This document shows, piece after piece, positions 1 to 9,880 of a stretch of DNA of 64,000 nt. This DNA is from Albugo candida (taxonomy: Eukaryota > Oomycota > Peronosporomycetes > Albuginales > Albuginaceae). The translations under genes and the position numbers were made by a program. The number at the start of each line of letters is the position of its first letter. Position 1 is the first letter of the stretch. The notes under the pieces were generated by a model, which did no database searches, was not told where the DNA came from, and saw only the letters and a program-made list of their open reading frames with translations. The stretch spans positions 1 through 64,000 of the forward strand of contig CAJNAR010000182.1 in NCBI GenBank assembly GCA_905220665.1, in the 5' to 3' direction.

Positions 1-386
1 GCAAGCGTGGGACTTTTAGTGTCGTCCACACTTGCAGTTGCCTTTGGGTCACCCTGTGACGAGGCAACGACAGTACCGCATGTACCACCGGTACCACATC
101 CGACACCTGTAGTACCGGTATTGACCAGTACCGTCACACTGGGGGTGGGGGTACTTTCCACGTCATCACACAGGGGTGACGACTCATCAACAATCATGCA
201 ATCACCCAATACTGGGTGACTCCTGAGGGTTGCCACGTCACTACAAGTGGACGCTAGCACCCTGGGTTGTGTCGATATGTCGACTTGAACCATTGTTTTC
301 GAGAGGAAAGAGTTGAAAAAAGTTGTTTTTTCGAGTTGTTTTTACTAAATTGGGGGGTTACTTAGTAGCCGGCAAATTGAGAAGTG
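1..386. other. Unassigned left edge, GTACC-rich
   Basis: No gene is recognised. Bases about 70-155 carry repeated GTACC/GGTACC-like words and a G-rich run, and bases 170-245 repeat GTGAC/GTCAC-type words. A 70-codon open frame (7-219) reads as Pro/Val/Thr-rich low complexity and resembles no family I know. It could be the edge of a repeat or of a degenerate element that continues to the left. The last 80 bases are T-rich and lead into the tRNA gene. Confidence 0.4.
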
Positions 387-458
387 GCCCTTATAGCTCA
401 GTGGTAGAGCGCCCGCTTAGTAAGCGGAAGGTCGGTAGTTCAATCCTGCCTGGGGGCA
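387..458 (+). tRNA. tRNA-Thr (anticodon AGU)
   Basis: A complete cloverleaf can be drawn. The acceptor stem pairs 387-393 with 451-457, with discriminator A at 458. The D arm has GCTC at 396-399 pairing with GAGC at 407-410. The anticodon stem is 412-416/424-428, with loop TTAGTAA and anticodon AGT at 419-421. The T arm is GGTAG/CTGCC around TTCAATC. There is one mismatch at the first anticodon-stem pair and G-T pairs in the acceptor stem. No intron and no encoded CCA are seen. A run of about 20 T residues begins near 469, as expected of an RNA polymerase III terminator. Confidence 0.93.
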
Positions 459-861
459 TACCTTTTATCCTTTTTTTTTTTTTTTTTTCATTGAGAGGCT
501 TGATTGATCAACATGCTGCTCTTCGTAACAGTGACATAGAGAGGAAGAGAGATAGACATATAGATTTCGGCGCATATGTCCTGTAGTCGCTTTATTGTTT
601 TTTTTTTTTTTTAGTCAACATTACGCACACGTACTCAAAGTTCTCAAAGTTACTTTCCTGAGTTCTTGGTCCTAAGAATCTTGTCTGTTACCATTTTTAT
701 TTATTTATTTATTTTTCGCCGCTCTTTTGACGTGAACTCGGATAAGTAAGAAAAGACCTTCACCTATTTCTAATTTTTTTGTTGTATTTCTCAAGTTTAT
801 TTTATTTTGGAACGTGTATAAAATACTCGTCCAAACAGATGTCTAGATACAGGCTTCGTTA
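459..861. other. Intergenic, poly-T tracts
   Basis: No gene is seen. Long T tracts lie at about 469-488 and 597-612, and a TTTA repeat lies at about 697-713. A TATAAAATA word at about 816-824 lies roughly 90 bases before the U1 gene. It is too far upstream to be a standard TATA box for it. Confidence 0.5.
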
Positions 862-869
862 GTATGGGA
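862..869 (+). promoter_or_regulatory. Candidate snRNA proximal element
   Basis: The octamer GTATGGGA starts 51 bases before the first base of the U1 RNA. The same octamer starts 50 bases before the second U1 copy (32882-32889), although the rest of the two upstream regions differs. Position and conservation suggest a PSE-like snRNA promoter element. This is inferred from two copies only. Confidence 0.4.
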
Positions 870-912
870 GCCCACGTACTATGGCACCTGAATACCGACC
901 CTCAACATAATC

Positions 913-1073
913 ATACTTACCTGACTGGAGTCTGACAGTGATCAATAAGGCTGTTGGCTTGGGCCGGAGCAGGTCCCTTGCACTCCGATGCTGTAATGGT
1001 CCAGGAATGCCCTCTGGGTAACTCCACAGTATAATTTTTGATAGCGGGGGTGAGCGCGTGCGCCGCCCCCACC
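913..1073 (+). ncRNA. U1 snRNA (copy 1)
   Basis: Spliceosomal U1 RNA, which pairs with 5' splice sites. The 5' end reads ATACTTACCTG, the conserved splice-site-pairing sequence. Stem-loop I holds GATCAATAAGG, a variant of the U1-70K-binding loop. Loop II holds TTGCACTCC, the U1A-binding core. The Sm site AATTTTTG lies at about 1033-1040, and a GC-rich 3' hairpin with CCCCC/GGGGG arms ends near 1071. The transcribed region is identical, base for base, to the copy at 32932-33092. The 3' boundary is set where the two copies stop matching. An antisense open frame across it is a shadow. Confidence 0.93.
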
Positions 1074-1520
1074 ACATAATATAGCAATGTTTACTTATAA
1101 CAGGATAAGCAATGTAATCAATGAACTCGAAAGACAATATAATGTAATTCTTAACACCCACACCAAGCTTACACAATCTATGAATAGAAAGATGAAACCG
1201 AAAGATAGTCTGCCGCGAGCCAATTGACCATATGCAATGACTGTCACCCAGATGCGATCTTTTACATTCAGAATTATCCAATCACAACTGCGTTGGACAG
1301 GCCACCATGAGTATTTTAGCCAATCTGCACACTCGAGGTGCTTTGCGCACGTTCACTTTCTAGTCGCCTTAGTGTAACTGGACGCAATGGTCAAACCAAC
1401 AAACTTGCGTCAGGATCCTCGCCCACGAAGACGTTCGCCAATGACCGTTTATGGAAAGAAGTGATCAAGCAAATGACAGCTTCACTTTTGAATTCTCCTT
1501 CGGCCAAAACTAACGCGCAA
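1074..1520. other. U1 downstream / GH7 upstream region
   Basis: No independent gene is seen. The frame of the cellulase is open back to an ATG at 1338. The 61 codons before 1521 show no family similarity and would bury the signal peptide, so I treat them as 5' leader. TCACTTTTGAATT at 1482-1494 resembles the oomycete Inr/FPR start-site element and lies 27 bases before the chosen ATG. Confidence 0.45.
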
Positions 1521-2912
1521 ATGATTTATCGTACCGCTTTAACGCTTGCGAGCTTTCTACAAACAAGCCGAACCCAGCAACCCGGCAAGCTCCAACCCGA
1601 GATTCATCCGCTTTTAGTGACCGAAGAGTGCACCTCAACGCAATGTAAACCCGTCCCAAATACACAAATTACCTTGGACGCAAATTGGCGGTGGCTACAC
1701 GAATCCACCGGGTATACGAATTGCTATACAGGAAACACGTGGAATCCTTCTTTATGTTCGGATCCAAAGTTATGTGCGGAAAAATGCGCTTTGGAAGGCG
1801 TAAATTACGCCAAAACATACGGAATCACCGTGGAAGAAGATCAACTTAGCCTTTCCTTAGTCACCAATGGCGAATACGGAACGAATGTGGGTTCGCGGGT
1901 TTACCTGATGGAGTCGGAAACGATGTATAAAAGCTTTCACCTTTTAAACCAAGAATTCACCTTCGACGTGGATGTATCCAAACTTCCATGCGGTTTGAAT
2001 GGAGCGCTGTATTTCTCAGAAATGGACATGGATGGCGGGATGAAACGTTCGAACGGAACCAATAAAGCTGGAGCGATGTACGGAACTGGTTATTGTGACG
2101 CACAATGTCCTCACGATATCAAGTTTATCGACGGAGAAGCTAATGTTTTGGATTGGAAAAGTTCGAATGAGAATTCGGGTAACGGGCGATATGGGTCGTG
2201 CTGCTCGGAAATGGATATTTGGGAGGCAAATTCGATGAGTAATGCGTATACATCGCATCCTTGCGCTATATCGGATGGAATCGAGCGGTGTGAAGGTGCG
2301 AAACAATGTGGAGATACAAAAGAAGGTCGGTATACGGGTTTGTGTGATAAAGACGGATGTGATTTTAACCCGTTTCGATTGGGAACGAAGGATTTTTATG
2401 GACCTGGAGCCGATTTTAAGATCGATTCAACCCGACCGTTTACAGTTGTGACCCAGTTTCACACGAGCGACGGAACGGCTGAAGGTGACTTGGTAGACAT
2501 TCGACGTGTATACTATCAAGACGGTGAAGAGTTTCTTACACCAAATATAAGTATACCGGGAGTCGACTCGTTCGGGTCGATCACTGATGAAATGTGCTCT
2601 CAAGTGAAAACCGCATTCAAAGATACGAACGATCATCTTACGAAAGGTGGGTTGAAACGGATGGGCAAATCCATGCGCAGAGGAATGGTGCTGGCAATGA
2701 GCATTTGGGTCGATTATGCGGCGCAGTGTTTGTGGCTTGATTCGACGTACCCTACAGACGCGGATCAATCGCAACCCGGAGCGCAACGTGGAACATGCCC
2801 AACAAGCAGTGGCAAACCCGAAGAAGTTATACGCTCAAATCCGCAAGCAACCGTAGCATTTTCGAAAATACGTATAGGCGAAATCGGATCCACGGTGATG
2901 CGTGCTGCATAA
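1521..2912 (+). CDS. GH7 cellulase (cellobiohydrolase-type), secreted
   Basis: Glycoside hydrolase family 7 enzyme of 463 residues, acting on beta-1,4-glucan (cellulose) outside the cell. The active-site motif CCSEMDIWEANS supplies the conserved ExDxxE triad (about E230, D232, E235). Other family marks are the GTGYCDAQCPHDIKF block, DANWRW near the N-terminus, and the C-terminal block with LWLDSTYPTDAD and GTCPTSSG. The enzyme ends at the catalytic core, with no linker or carbohydrate-binding module. The start at 1521 gives a short signal peptide (IYRTALTLASFL) placed as in fungal CBH1 enzymes. An upstream in-frame ATG at 1338 would hide it. In the usual SLWDD/SIWDD block the first Asp is Val here. 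There are no introns. Cellobiohydrolase versus endoglucanase cannot be settled by eye, but the loop-containing blocks favour cellobiohydrolase. Confidence 0.93.
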   Translation: MIYRTALTLASFLQTSRTQQPGKLQPEIHPLLVTEECTSTQCKPVPNTQITLDANWRWLHESTGYTNCYTGNTWNPSLCSDPKLCAEKCALEGVNYAKTYGITVEEDQLSLSLVTNGEYGTNVGSRVYLMESETMYKSFHLLNQEFTFDVDVSKLPCGLNGALYFSEMDMDGGMKRSNGTNKAGAMYGTGYCDAQCPHDIKFIDGEANVLDWKSSNENSGNGRYGSCCSEMDIWEANSMSNAYTSHPCAISDGIERCEGAKQCGDTKEGRYTGLCDKDGCDFNPFRLGTKDFYGPGADFKIDSTRPFTVVTQFHTSDGTAEGDLVDIRRVYYQDGEEFLTPNISIPGVDSFGSITDEMCSQVKTAFKDTNDHLTKGGLKRMGKSMRRGMVLAMSIWVDYAAQCLWLDSTYPTDADQSQPGAQRGTCPTSSGKPEEVIRSNPQATVAFSKIRIGEIGSTVMRAA

Positions 2913-4555
2913 TTTCTTGAATTTTTGCGTCGTTTGAAGAATACAAGAACGAGTGAGTGTGTGTAAAAAAACAATACGATGTCATTTTTTGGTAAGTAGC
3001 AATTTTTTGACTCAGAAATGGGAAAGTTATGGTTCATGGAACAAAGTATCTTTTAATTGCAAGTTTCGACTTAATGAATAGAAGTTGAGTCTATCACACG
3101 TCGTTGCAATTTTCTGTTTCCAGAATCTGATTCACAGTGAGAACCGTCCGTATGGTCGCTACAATGACTCGACTCTTTCCGCATATCACAACACCTTTCA
3201 GATGTAATTCAATGTAAAATCTTACTTCTGTTTACACCGAACTTGATGGTAATTATGAACATGCACTGAAAATGAATCGTATTTTACATAATGTGACCGA
3301 GAAATATCACAACTTCATCACCCAACCAGAAGTAACAGCCACTCGCAATGCATACCAAACATGGCTTCAATCTAAAACTCTTATCGTGTCATTCATTCGA
3401 GTGGAACAAAAGTAGGACAAACTTCTATTGACTCGCTACACTCACGATCAGGGATAAAAAAAATTACGCACCGTATCCTTTGATCTGTCTGAGTCCGTGG
3501 TTAATACTGTATATTGAGAAGGGATGAATTGGATGCGGAGTGCGTCTTGATACAAAGTGCGCTCAGAAATGTCGTAACCGAAAATGACTGACCTTCGTCG
3601 CTCTATCCACAATCACTTCGTGTGAGCGCACTTAATATCAGAACTTCTCAAGGTACGTTCAGATAATCATATGTTTTTAAATGGTTTCCGAGCGATCCGA
3701 ATCGCTTTATTGAACGATGCAATTCTTTGTGTTAGGACAAAATGAATAAATAGCCATCACTCGATCCATAACTGTATACCTTATCTCGATACAAGCTTAA
3801 GAGAGCCAGGTTGCAGTGTCCTGTAGAGAAAAAACGCCTATCAAGACTATCGATAGGGACCGGTCCTGCTTGATTCCAAGTACGGCTACCCCATACCGGT
3901 TTCTAAAAGCGATTGCATCTTGTCGCGTTTGCGGTATACGTACTCAAGCGCCAATGTTTGTCAGTTTAAGTACTCAGTGGGACCCCTACCGTCAGCTCCA
4001 TTATCCCACCCCATACCCATTTTGAATACCTTAGTCAAGTATACACGAACCTTTGAACTATAATTTACTCGACATTCATTCCCCTGTCAATTGTGGGATC
4101 CTTCGTTCTACAGCGTGGCCACAACACATATTTGTATGTGTGTTGTTACAAGGAAAGTCACGTGGTCGAGTAACACCACCTGGACCTCGTGGCGCCTCCA
4201 TGTCGGCTGCAGCGTGTCAAACTCCACTTCCAGTCAGAACACAACGTAAATGGGGCTAGTGATCAGTAGTTCAACTCTCCTTTGGTCGATCGAGATGCTG
4301 ATTAGAGTCTCGATCAAGTACAACTTGAGAAATCGTTCGCGTACCTAGTGTGCCTAATGCTTCGACCCGGTCGATAAAGTATCGCATGTGGCCAGTCTAT
4401 TGAGAAAACCATACGAACCACTCGGACTCTTTGTTCTCGAGCGTCACATACTATTTCCAAGTATCAAAATGGTAGAAATGTTTAATTATGCATTTTCGAG
4501 TAGCACTACTGAGTAGTCTCACTGTGAATTAAAACTTTCGACGCGATTGCAGCTC
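2913..4555. other. Intergenic, no gene recognised
   Basis: About 1.6 kb between the cellulase and the 3' end of proline dehydrogenase. Open frames of 68-69 codons near 3816 and 4053 look random. A perfect 11-base inverted repeat (AAGTGCGCTCA at 3555-3565, its complement at 3623-3633) is the only structure noticed. Confidence 0.5.
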
Positions 4556-6313
4556 TCATGTAAATCTCCGGCGTAATTCCTTCTTTAGCAACAAGAGTTC
4601 TTTCTCTGAAGCACCCAAGAGCCCAGCGTTCTCTTGAGCTCGTCGAATAAGGTAAGGAATCACTTCCTCAATTGGTCCGTACGGCAAATATTTAAAAACT
4701 TGATAGCCCGATAATCCCAGCATATAAGATACATGGTCACACATGCCAAACAGCTGCCCAAAATACACACCACCACCAATTTGCTGGCCGTCGATGACTT
4801 TCGGGCCTTTTCGATCGATCCCCAATTCTTTCATTCTCTGAATGGTGTATCGCACACTATCTTCGTTATGAGATGCAACCATGAAGCTTGCGAGACGATT
4901 CGCCTCAAGCAATTTCGACACTTGTGTGTTGAAATTGAAATGAGTTTCGTCGATAGTGTCGTGAATGGGATCCAAGTACCCTAAATCTTTGGCTCGTTTT
5001 CGTTCTTGGACAAGATACGCACCACGTACCAACTTGCAAGCAAATTTGAAGTTTTCCCGACGAGCACGCTCCAAATCGATGTCAATTCTGTCCGAGGAAG
5101 ATTTCAAGTAGCACTGAAATGTGTTGTATATCCAATCTTGGCCGTTTTTATTGTATTTTCGCTGAAGATTGAGCACCAAATGATCGATCCCTGGCTGCAT
5201 ATACGTCTGTTCCGCATCGATCATCAGTTTGACTTTGTGTTTGACAGCTTCTGCAGCCAACATTTCTAAACGATTTATCATCGCGCGTAGCTGTTGCTTC
5301 TCTCGTTCGTCCAGTGGGTTTTCCTGAATGAATTCTGTGATTGGACCCATTGTCAAGTCGATAGGATCCACGAAACTCACCCAATCGACAAAGTCAATGT
5401 GACCATCATTCGAGTTTTTATCCATGTCATGGAATAAAGATCTGATCTCACTCTCGTTCATAAGCGATCCAGCATTTTTGAACCCGGCGCTAAGTGTTCC
5501 GTAATCAATGAGTCTTTTAAGGTACTGAGATTTCGGTCGTGAGAGATTGGGCGCGTCCAAATTCAAAAACAAAAGTTGCGCCTGCACAATGATCGATGAC
5601 ATTCGCAGGAGCAGTTCAGGCTTACCTAAGGCAGTACATTTGATTGCCGCGAAAGCTGACTCGCCTTCTTTGATGGAACGACCCGCTGAAATAATGGCTA
5701 TTTTCGCAATATCCGCATTCGCATCACAGGTTGATTCATCTTCATAGTCGTACGTCCGCGCTGTGACTAATTTCTGAGGCACACCATTGAGATCACGCGG
5801 ACATTGTACGTCTTCTTCGGCTGCGTAATCGAGAATCGCTCCAATACCAGCTGCTTGTAGCTCCCTGATAACCGGTTGAATCTCTTCGAAATTTTCACCG
5901 CCGCAGAAATGCCCAAAAAACGTCGCCCGTAAAGCCTGATTGGTTATGTGCTTTCCGGGAAATCGTTCGTACGCGAAATCGATCAATTTGTCACTGTATT
6001 TGACTAACGACTGAAATTTACACATTTCAAAGACTGTGAATGCTCGGAGCAGGTCGGAGGTGCTTTTAGATGCAAAAATTCTCTTTGTATCCTCAAAAGA
6101 GATGTGTAAAAACTTGCCCCCGTTGTTGTCTTCATCGCTGTTTTCTGACTTTTCTCGGGCAGAATGAGTCGTATGCATGGTATGGTTCGAAGCAGATTTA
6201 CTTGCGCTCTCTCGTCGTATGTGATTTGATAACGCTAAACGTCCAGTCTGTGCGATTTTCGCGGTCGTCTTGCGACGTAGCATCGTTTTGGAGCTGACTT
6301 GAGCGAGTAACAT
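4556..6313 (-). CDS. PRODH: Proline dehydrogenase, mitochondrial
   Basis: FAD-dependent enzyme of the inner mitochondrial membrane that oxidises proline to pyrroline-5-carboxylate and feeds electrons to quinone. It has 585 residues in one exon. The first 45 residues are rich in Arg, Lys and Ser and look like a mitochondrial presequence. TIM-barrel landmarks are DAEQTYMQPG (about 366), YNTFQCYLK (396), LVRGAYLVQERKRA (428), VASHNEDSVR (479), GQLFGMCDHVSYMLG (519), and YLPYGPIEEVIPYLIRRAQEN (split 542-562), whose RRxxE binds substrate. A segment near 285-315 contains an EF-hand-like loop (DKNSNDGHIDFVDW). It is one residue longer than the canonical 12-residue loop, so calcium binding is doubtful. 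EF-hand-type inserts are known in some eukaryotic homologues. Confidence 0.95.
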   Translation of the reverse strand: MLLAQVSSKTMLRRKTTAKIAQTGRLALSNHIRRESASKSASNHTMHTTHSAREKSENSDEDNNGGKFLHISFEDTKRIFASKSTSDLLRAFTVFEMCKFQSLVKYSDKLIDFAYERFPGKHITNQALRATFFGHFCGGENFEEIQPVIRELQAAGIGAILDYAAEEDVQCPRDLNGVPQKLVTARTYDYEDESTCDANADIAKIAIISAGRSIKEGESAFAAIKCTALGKPELLLRMSSIIVQAQLLFLNLDAPNLSRPKSQYLKRLIDYGTLSAGFKNAGSLMNESEIRSLFHDMDKNSNDGHIDFVDWVSFVDPIDLTMGPITEFIQENPLDEREKQQLRAMINRLEMLAAEAVKHKVKLMIDAEQTYMQPGIDHLVLNLQRKYNKNGQDWIYNTFQCYLKSSSDRIDIDLERARRENFKFACKLVRGAYLVQERKRAKDLGYLDPIHDTIDETHFNFNTQVSKLLEANRLASFMVASHNEDSVRYTIQRMKELGIDRKGPKVIDGQQIGGGVYFGQLFGMCDHVSYMLGLSGYQVFKYLPYGPIEEVIPYLIRRAQENAGLLGASEKELLLLKKELRRRFT

Positions 6314-7014
6314 TCTCTACGATATTTACACGCGTAAACACGGTACTTCTCATGAGTGGTTTGAGACGGCTGTGATGTATGAGACAAACACAATGACAAT
6401 TGGAGATAAGAAGCTTTCAGCAATGCATGCAGCACAATTGTCCAATTAGTGTGGTCGACAAGCTTTTTTCTATGCAAGTAGCAGCTCACTTGATTGTGAG
6501 GTGGAAGAGTAAGCACAATACTCTTCGCGACTCAAACGACATTGAATAAGATTCGGACCACCAATCGAGATACTACGAACTCACGATTTGTATCGTTTAG
6601 TGAACTTGGCACCATATTCCATCGCCTTACATTGCGATAAATAGATCAATCGATTTGGTTTGTCAAAAAATATAGAAAGCGATTTTCTGTTCTGATTTCC
6701 TGTCAAGCGATCGAGACTAGTTTCCACCAATGCAAGTCAAGACCCACTGCATTTGATCCAATCAATGACACTAGCTGTAACCAGATCCATTATTGTAAAT
6801 ATACTTGTACATGCGTCTGCTATTCAGCATTCTGATCCTCTCGCTATTATATTCTACAAGTTATCAAGTTACACAAGGTTTCTGTTTTTCGGCCGTTTGT
6901 GGCACAAACACGACGTTCTAATTTGCGATCTTTTCCAGCCAAAATAGCGTCCAAAAGGTGCGATTCAGCACACTTTCTACACCCATAGAGTCTCACCTGT
7001 TAATTATAACTAGC
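6314..7014. other. Intergenic, divergent promoter region
   Basis: About 700 bases between the divergently oriented proline dehydrogenase and sugar transporter genes. No coding sequence or RNA is recognised. It presumably holds both promoters. Confidence 0.45.
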
Positions 7015-8833
7015 ATGCAACATAGTCAAAGCGAAGTCGCGTTAGGAACTCAAAACGGAAGTTGGGCCGATTTGAAACATGCCGAGAGTCTTAAAAAGCG
7101 GTCCAACACAGCCCAAAACCTTTTATTTTATGGTTTTCTCCCATATTTGATATATCGCGAATTTGATTGTAAATGCCATGTTCCTTCCGTAGTCGAAGAG
7201 CAAAAGCGATTGTATCAGGAACTGCCGTTTATGGCGATTCCCGGTTTACGTCGTCACTCCTTCCAAAGGGAACGTAAATTCACAAACCTCAAGTCTCGGA
7301 CATCATGGGGAAGCTTTACAAATCTTGTCCAGGTTGAAACTTTGCTCTTCTTTTCTTCTTTCAGCAACATAAGCCAAAGCTTTTTTTTGTAGCGAGGAGA
7401 AGAGCAGCCGTTGTTGAGCGAAAATGAGTTTCTGGAACCGGGGTACACTTGGCCACTGCTATCTTCCTGTTGTGTCGCATTGATGAGCGCTTTTCAATTT
7501 GGATACAACACCGGTGTCACAGGAGCAATCAATCCCGTAAGAAGATCGTAAATGGCGTTCTCATACTGATAAAATGTTGCAGGATATTGTATTTCCAGGT
7601 CACACAGCCATGGAGTGGGCCATCACAGTCTCAATCTTTGCAATTGGAGGACCTATCGGCTCGATCAGTGCCGGACATATGAGCACAACACTCGGCAGGA
7701 AGAAAGCGCTTTTAATCGGCTCGGTTCTATTTGTATTAGCTGGTCTCATCATGGCACTAGCCTGTAATATTTACATGCTCATCATCGGGCGATTTGTGGT
7801 TGGATTCGCGTCCGGAGCTGTAAGCGTTGTGGTCCCATTATATTTGGGTGAATTAGCTCCACCAAATTTGAGAGGAGCGTTGGGCACTGGATATCAATTC
7901 GCGATGGTTATCGGTATTTTGGCAGCAGACATTCTCGCGTTTGGTTACTCTGCTCCGAGTGAGGGCGTTCGTCATCCAGGGTGGCGTGTTTTAATGGGAT
8001 TCACTTTGGTGCCTGCGATTCTGCAGATTTTATTGTCGTCATTATTGACCGAGTCGCCGCGTTGGTTACTGAGTAAAAACAAACCGAAAGAAGCCGCTGA
8101 GATTCTGAGGCGATTACGTGGGACAAATGACGTCTATGAGGAAATTGATAGTATCTGTTCGGCAAGTGACAATGAATCGAGTGGGATGGGTTTCTGGGCC
8201 GTATTGAAAGACACAAGTGTGCGTAACTCTCTGATTATCGGTATCGCGTTACAACTGGCACAACAATTCAGTGGAATCAATGCTGTTATGTATTACGCAA
8301 GCTCTTTTTTCAAGAATGTTGGTCTACAGGATCCTTTGGTGGGTGCTACATTAGTAGGCGCCATTAACGTAATTTCAACGGGAGTGGCGTTGGTGCTTAT
8401 GGACACAGCTGGACGTCGTCCATTATTGATCTATTCTGCGGGTGGAATGATTCTCTCGTCATTTGTATTGACATTAGGCCTATTAAAGGTATTACCATTT
8501 ACAAATATGGTGAGTGTTGGTGGCGTCCTCTGTTTTGTGTGGTTTTTCGAAATCGGATTGGGTCCAATTCCATGGCTTATTGTCGCTGAAATGTGCCCGC
8601 CAAAGCCTCGACCAACTGCAATGTCATTGGCAACAATGGTGAATTGGCTGTCGAGTTTTATCGTCGGTTTGGTGTTTCCGACATTACAAATCGAATTGGA
8701 TCAGTACTCGTTTGTTCCTTTTGGGGTCTGTTTGGTCTTCTCGTTACTATTTATTCTCAAATATGTGCCAGAAACGAAAGGGAAAACAGTTGCGGAAATC
8801 CAAATGGAATTACAGGAGAAACAATTACACTAA
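7015..8833 (+). CDS. Sugar transporter, MFS/SLC2 (GLUT-like) family
   Basis: Twelve-helix hexose-type facilitator. The well-supported part is exon 3 (7583-8833) with exon 2 (7393-7536). Introns are predicted at 7537-7582 (GTAAGA...TTGCAG) and 7333-7392 (ends in TTTTTTTTGTAG). Family marks are SAFQFGYNTGVTGAINP in helix 1, GRKKALLIG, RFVVGFASGAVSVVVPLYLGE, QQFSGINAVMYYASSFF, GRRPLLIYS, GPIPWLIVAEMCP and the closing PETKGKTVAE. Exon 2 carries an acidic dileucine motif (EEQPLL) just before helix 1, like the N-terminal lysosomal or vacuolar sorting signal of GLUT8, so an internal-membrane location is possible. The first exon (7015-7332) is uncertain. It keeps frame but matches nothing known, and translation might start at 7231 instead. 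Confidence 0.85.
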
Positions 8834-8887
8834 GCGATTTAATGAGAGCCCCTTTTTGACGTACCGGTATAAACCGATATTCGTTTT

Positions 8888-9686
8888 GTGATGCGACAGC
8901 TTTATATTCTGTCTCAGTCTGTGCTTTCTCGCGTAAATGTGTATTCCAGGGTTACAAAGTTGAGTAATAATGTCTCTGGACAAGCAAACGTGTGCATGTT
9001 GCGTCGCTCATGTGCGTTATTGGGACGTAAACAGCCTTTTGTATCGCATAATTGCAAGCAAACGTTTAAGCCTTCATTAGGAGCCTTGTATATTTGTACC
9101 TCTGGCGTGGCGCTCGTTGGGATCACGTACTCTACAGAGACACAGAATGCTGCCAAAAAGGAGGATGACAAACGGACATGTGGCGATGATGACGACTTTG
9201 TGAAGAAAGTCAATGATGCGATTTCTTCATTGATCAAATCGGTAAAGGACGAAAATCTATCGGAGCAACTCTCCCGTTTACAGCGCCAATTGAACGATTT
9301 TTTGAGTTCGGGAAGAGGAGGACAAGTATCCTTTGGATTCCTTATGGGTGTGTGCTCGGGTCTCGCACTTAAGAAGCTTTCAAAAGTAGGAGCAATCGCT
9401 CTCGGAGCTTTATTTGTGTTGCTCCAATGTGCCAGTTATTCAGGGTATGTCGACGTAAACTACAAGAAAATGGAACGCGATATGATGCAAATGCTGGATC
9501 TGAACAAGGTTTGTGTTCAGCACCTTCTACTTTGTGTTGCTTACGCCTCGACTTTCACAGGATGGTCAATTTGACGCCAAGGATATCAATGAAATTTATC
9601 AATTGATTTTAAGGACTTTACAATTCAATTTACCCGCTGGAAGTGGATTTGCAATTGGTTTCGCTGTAGGATTCCGCTCCGGGTAA
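8888..9686 (+). CDS. FUN14 domain-containing protein, mitochondrial
   Basis: Small membrane protein of the FUNDC family, known in animals as an outer-mitochondrial-membrane mitophagy receptor. Exon 1 is 8888-9508 and exon 2 is 9561-9686, joined across a 52-nt GT-AG intron. The product is 248 residues. The FUN14 domain starts at the Gly-rich helix FGFLMGVCSGLALKKLSKVG (about 155-175). It ends in exon 2 with LPAGSGFAIGFAVGFRSG, the usual C-terminus of the family. Without the intron this ending is lost. The first 100 residues are an added Arg/Ser-rich region with a short hydrophobic stretch, resembling a mitochondrial targeting sequence. I see no clear YxxL-type LC3-binding motif there, so a mitophagy role is not shown. 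Confidence 0.87.
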
Positions 9687-9880
9687 ATGGAGTGGTTCTA
9701 TGACCCGCGTACGCATTGGGTCAAGCAATTACTCGAGTCAGAGGAATGAATTTGACTTTAATATAGCGTTTTGTATGAGCTACCGAATGTATGTTATTTG
9801 CGATCAGATGTTTCCATCGTAACAGCTGCTTTCGAGAGCCGAACCGAGCCACTGAACCGGTATTTTGTAAAAGGAAGAAA

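Noticed and set aside
859..1281. 140-codon minus-strand frame, with a sister at 32908-33102
   Set aside because: The identical peptide in both places is only the antisense reading of the U1 snRNA genes.
1338..1520. N-terminal extension of the GH7 frame
   Set aside because: It would bury the signal peptide, has no family similarity, and a start-site-like element lies inside it.
9119..9237. LC3-interacting motif in the FUN14 protein
   Set aside because: DDDDFVKKV has the aromatic residue but Lys rather than Leu/Ile/Val at the required +3 position.
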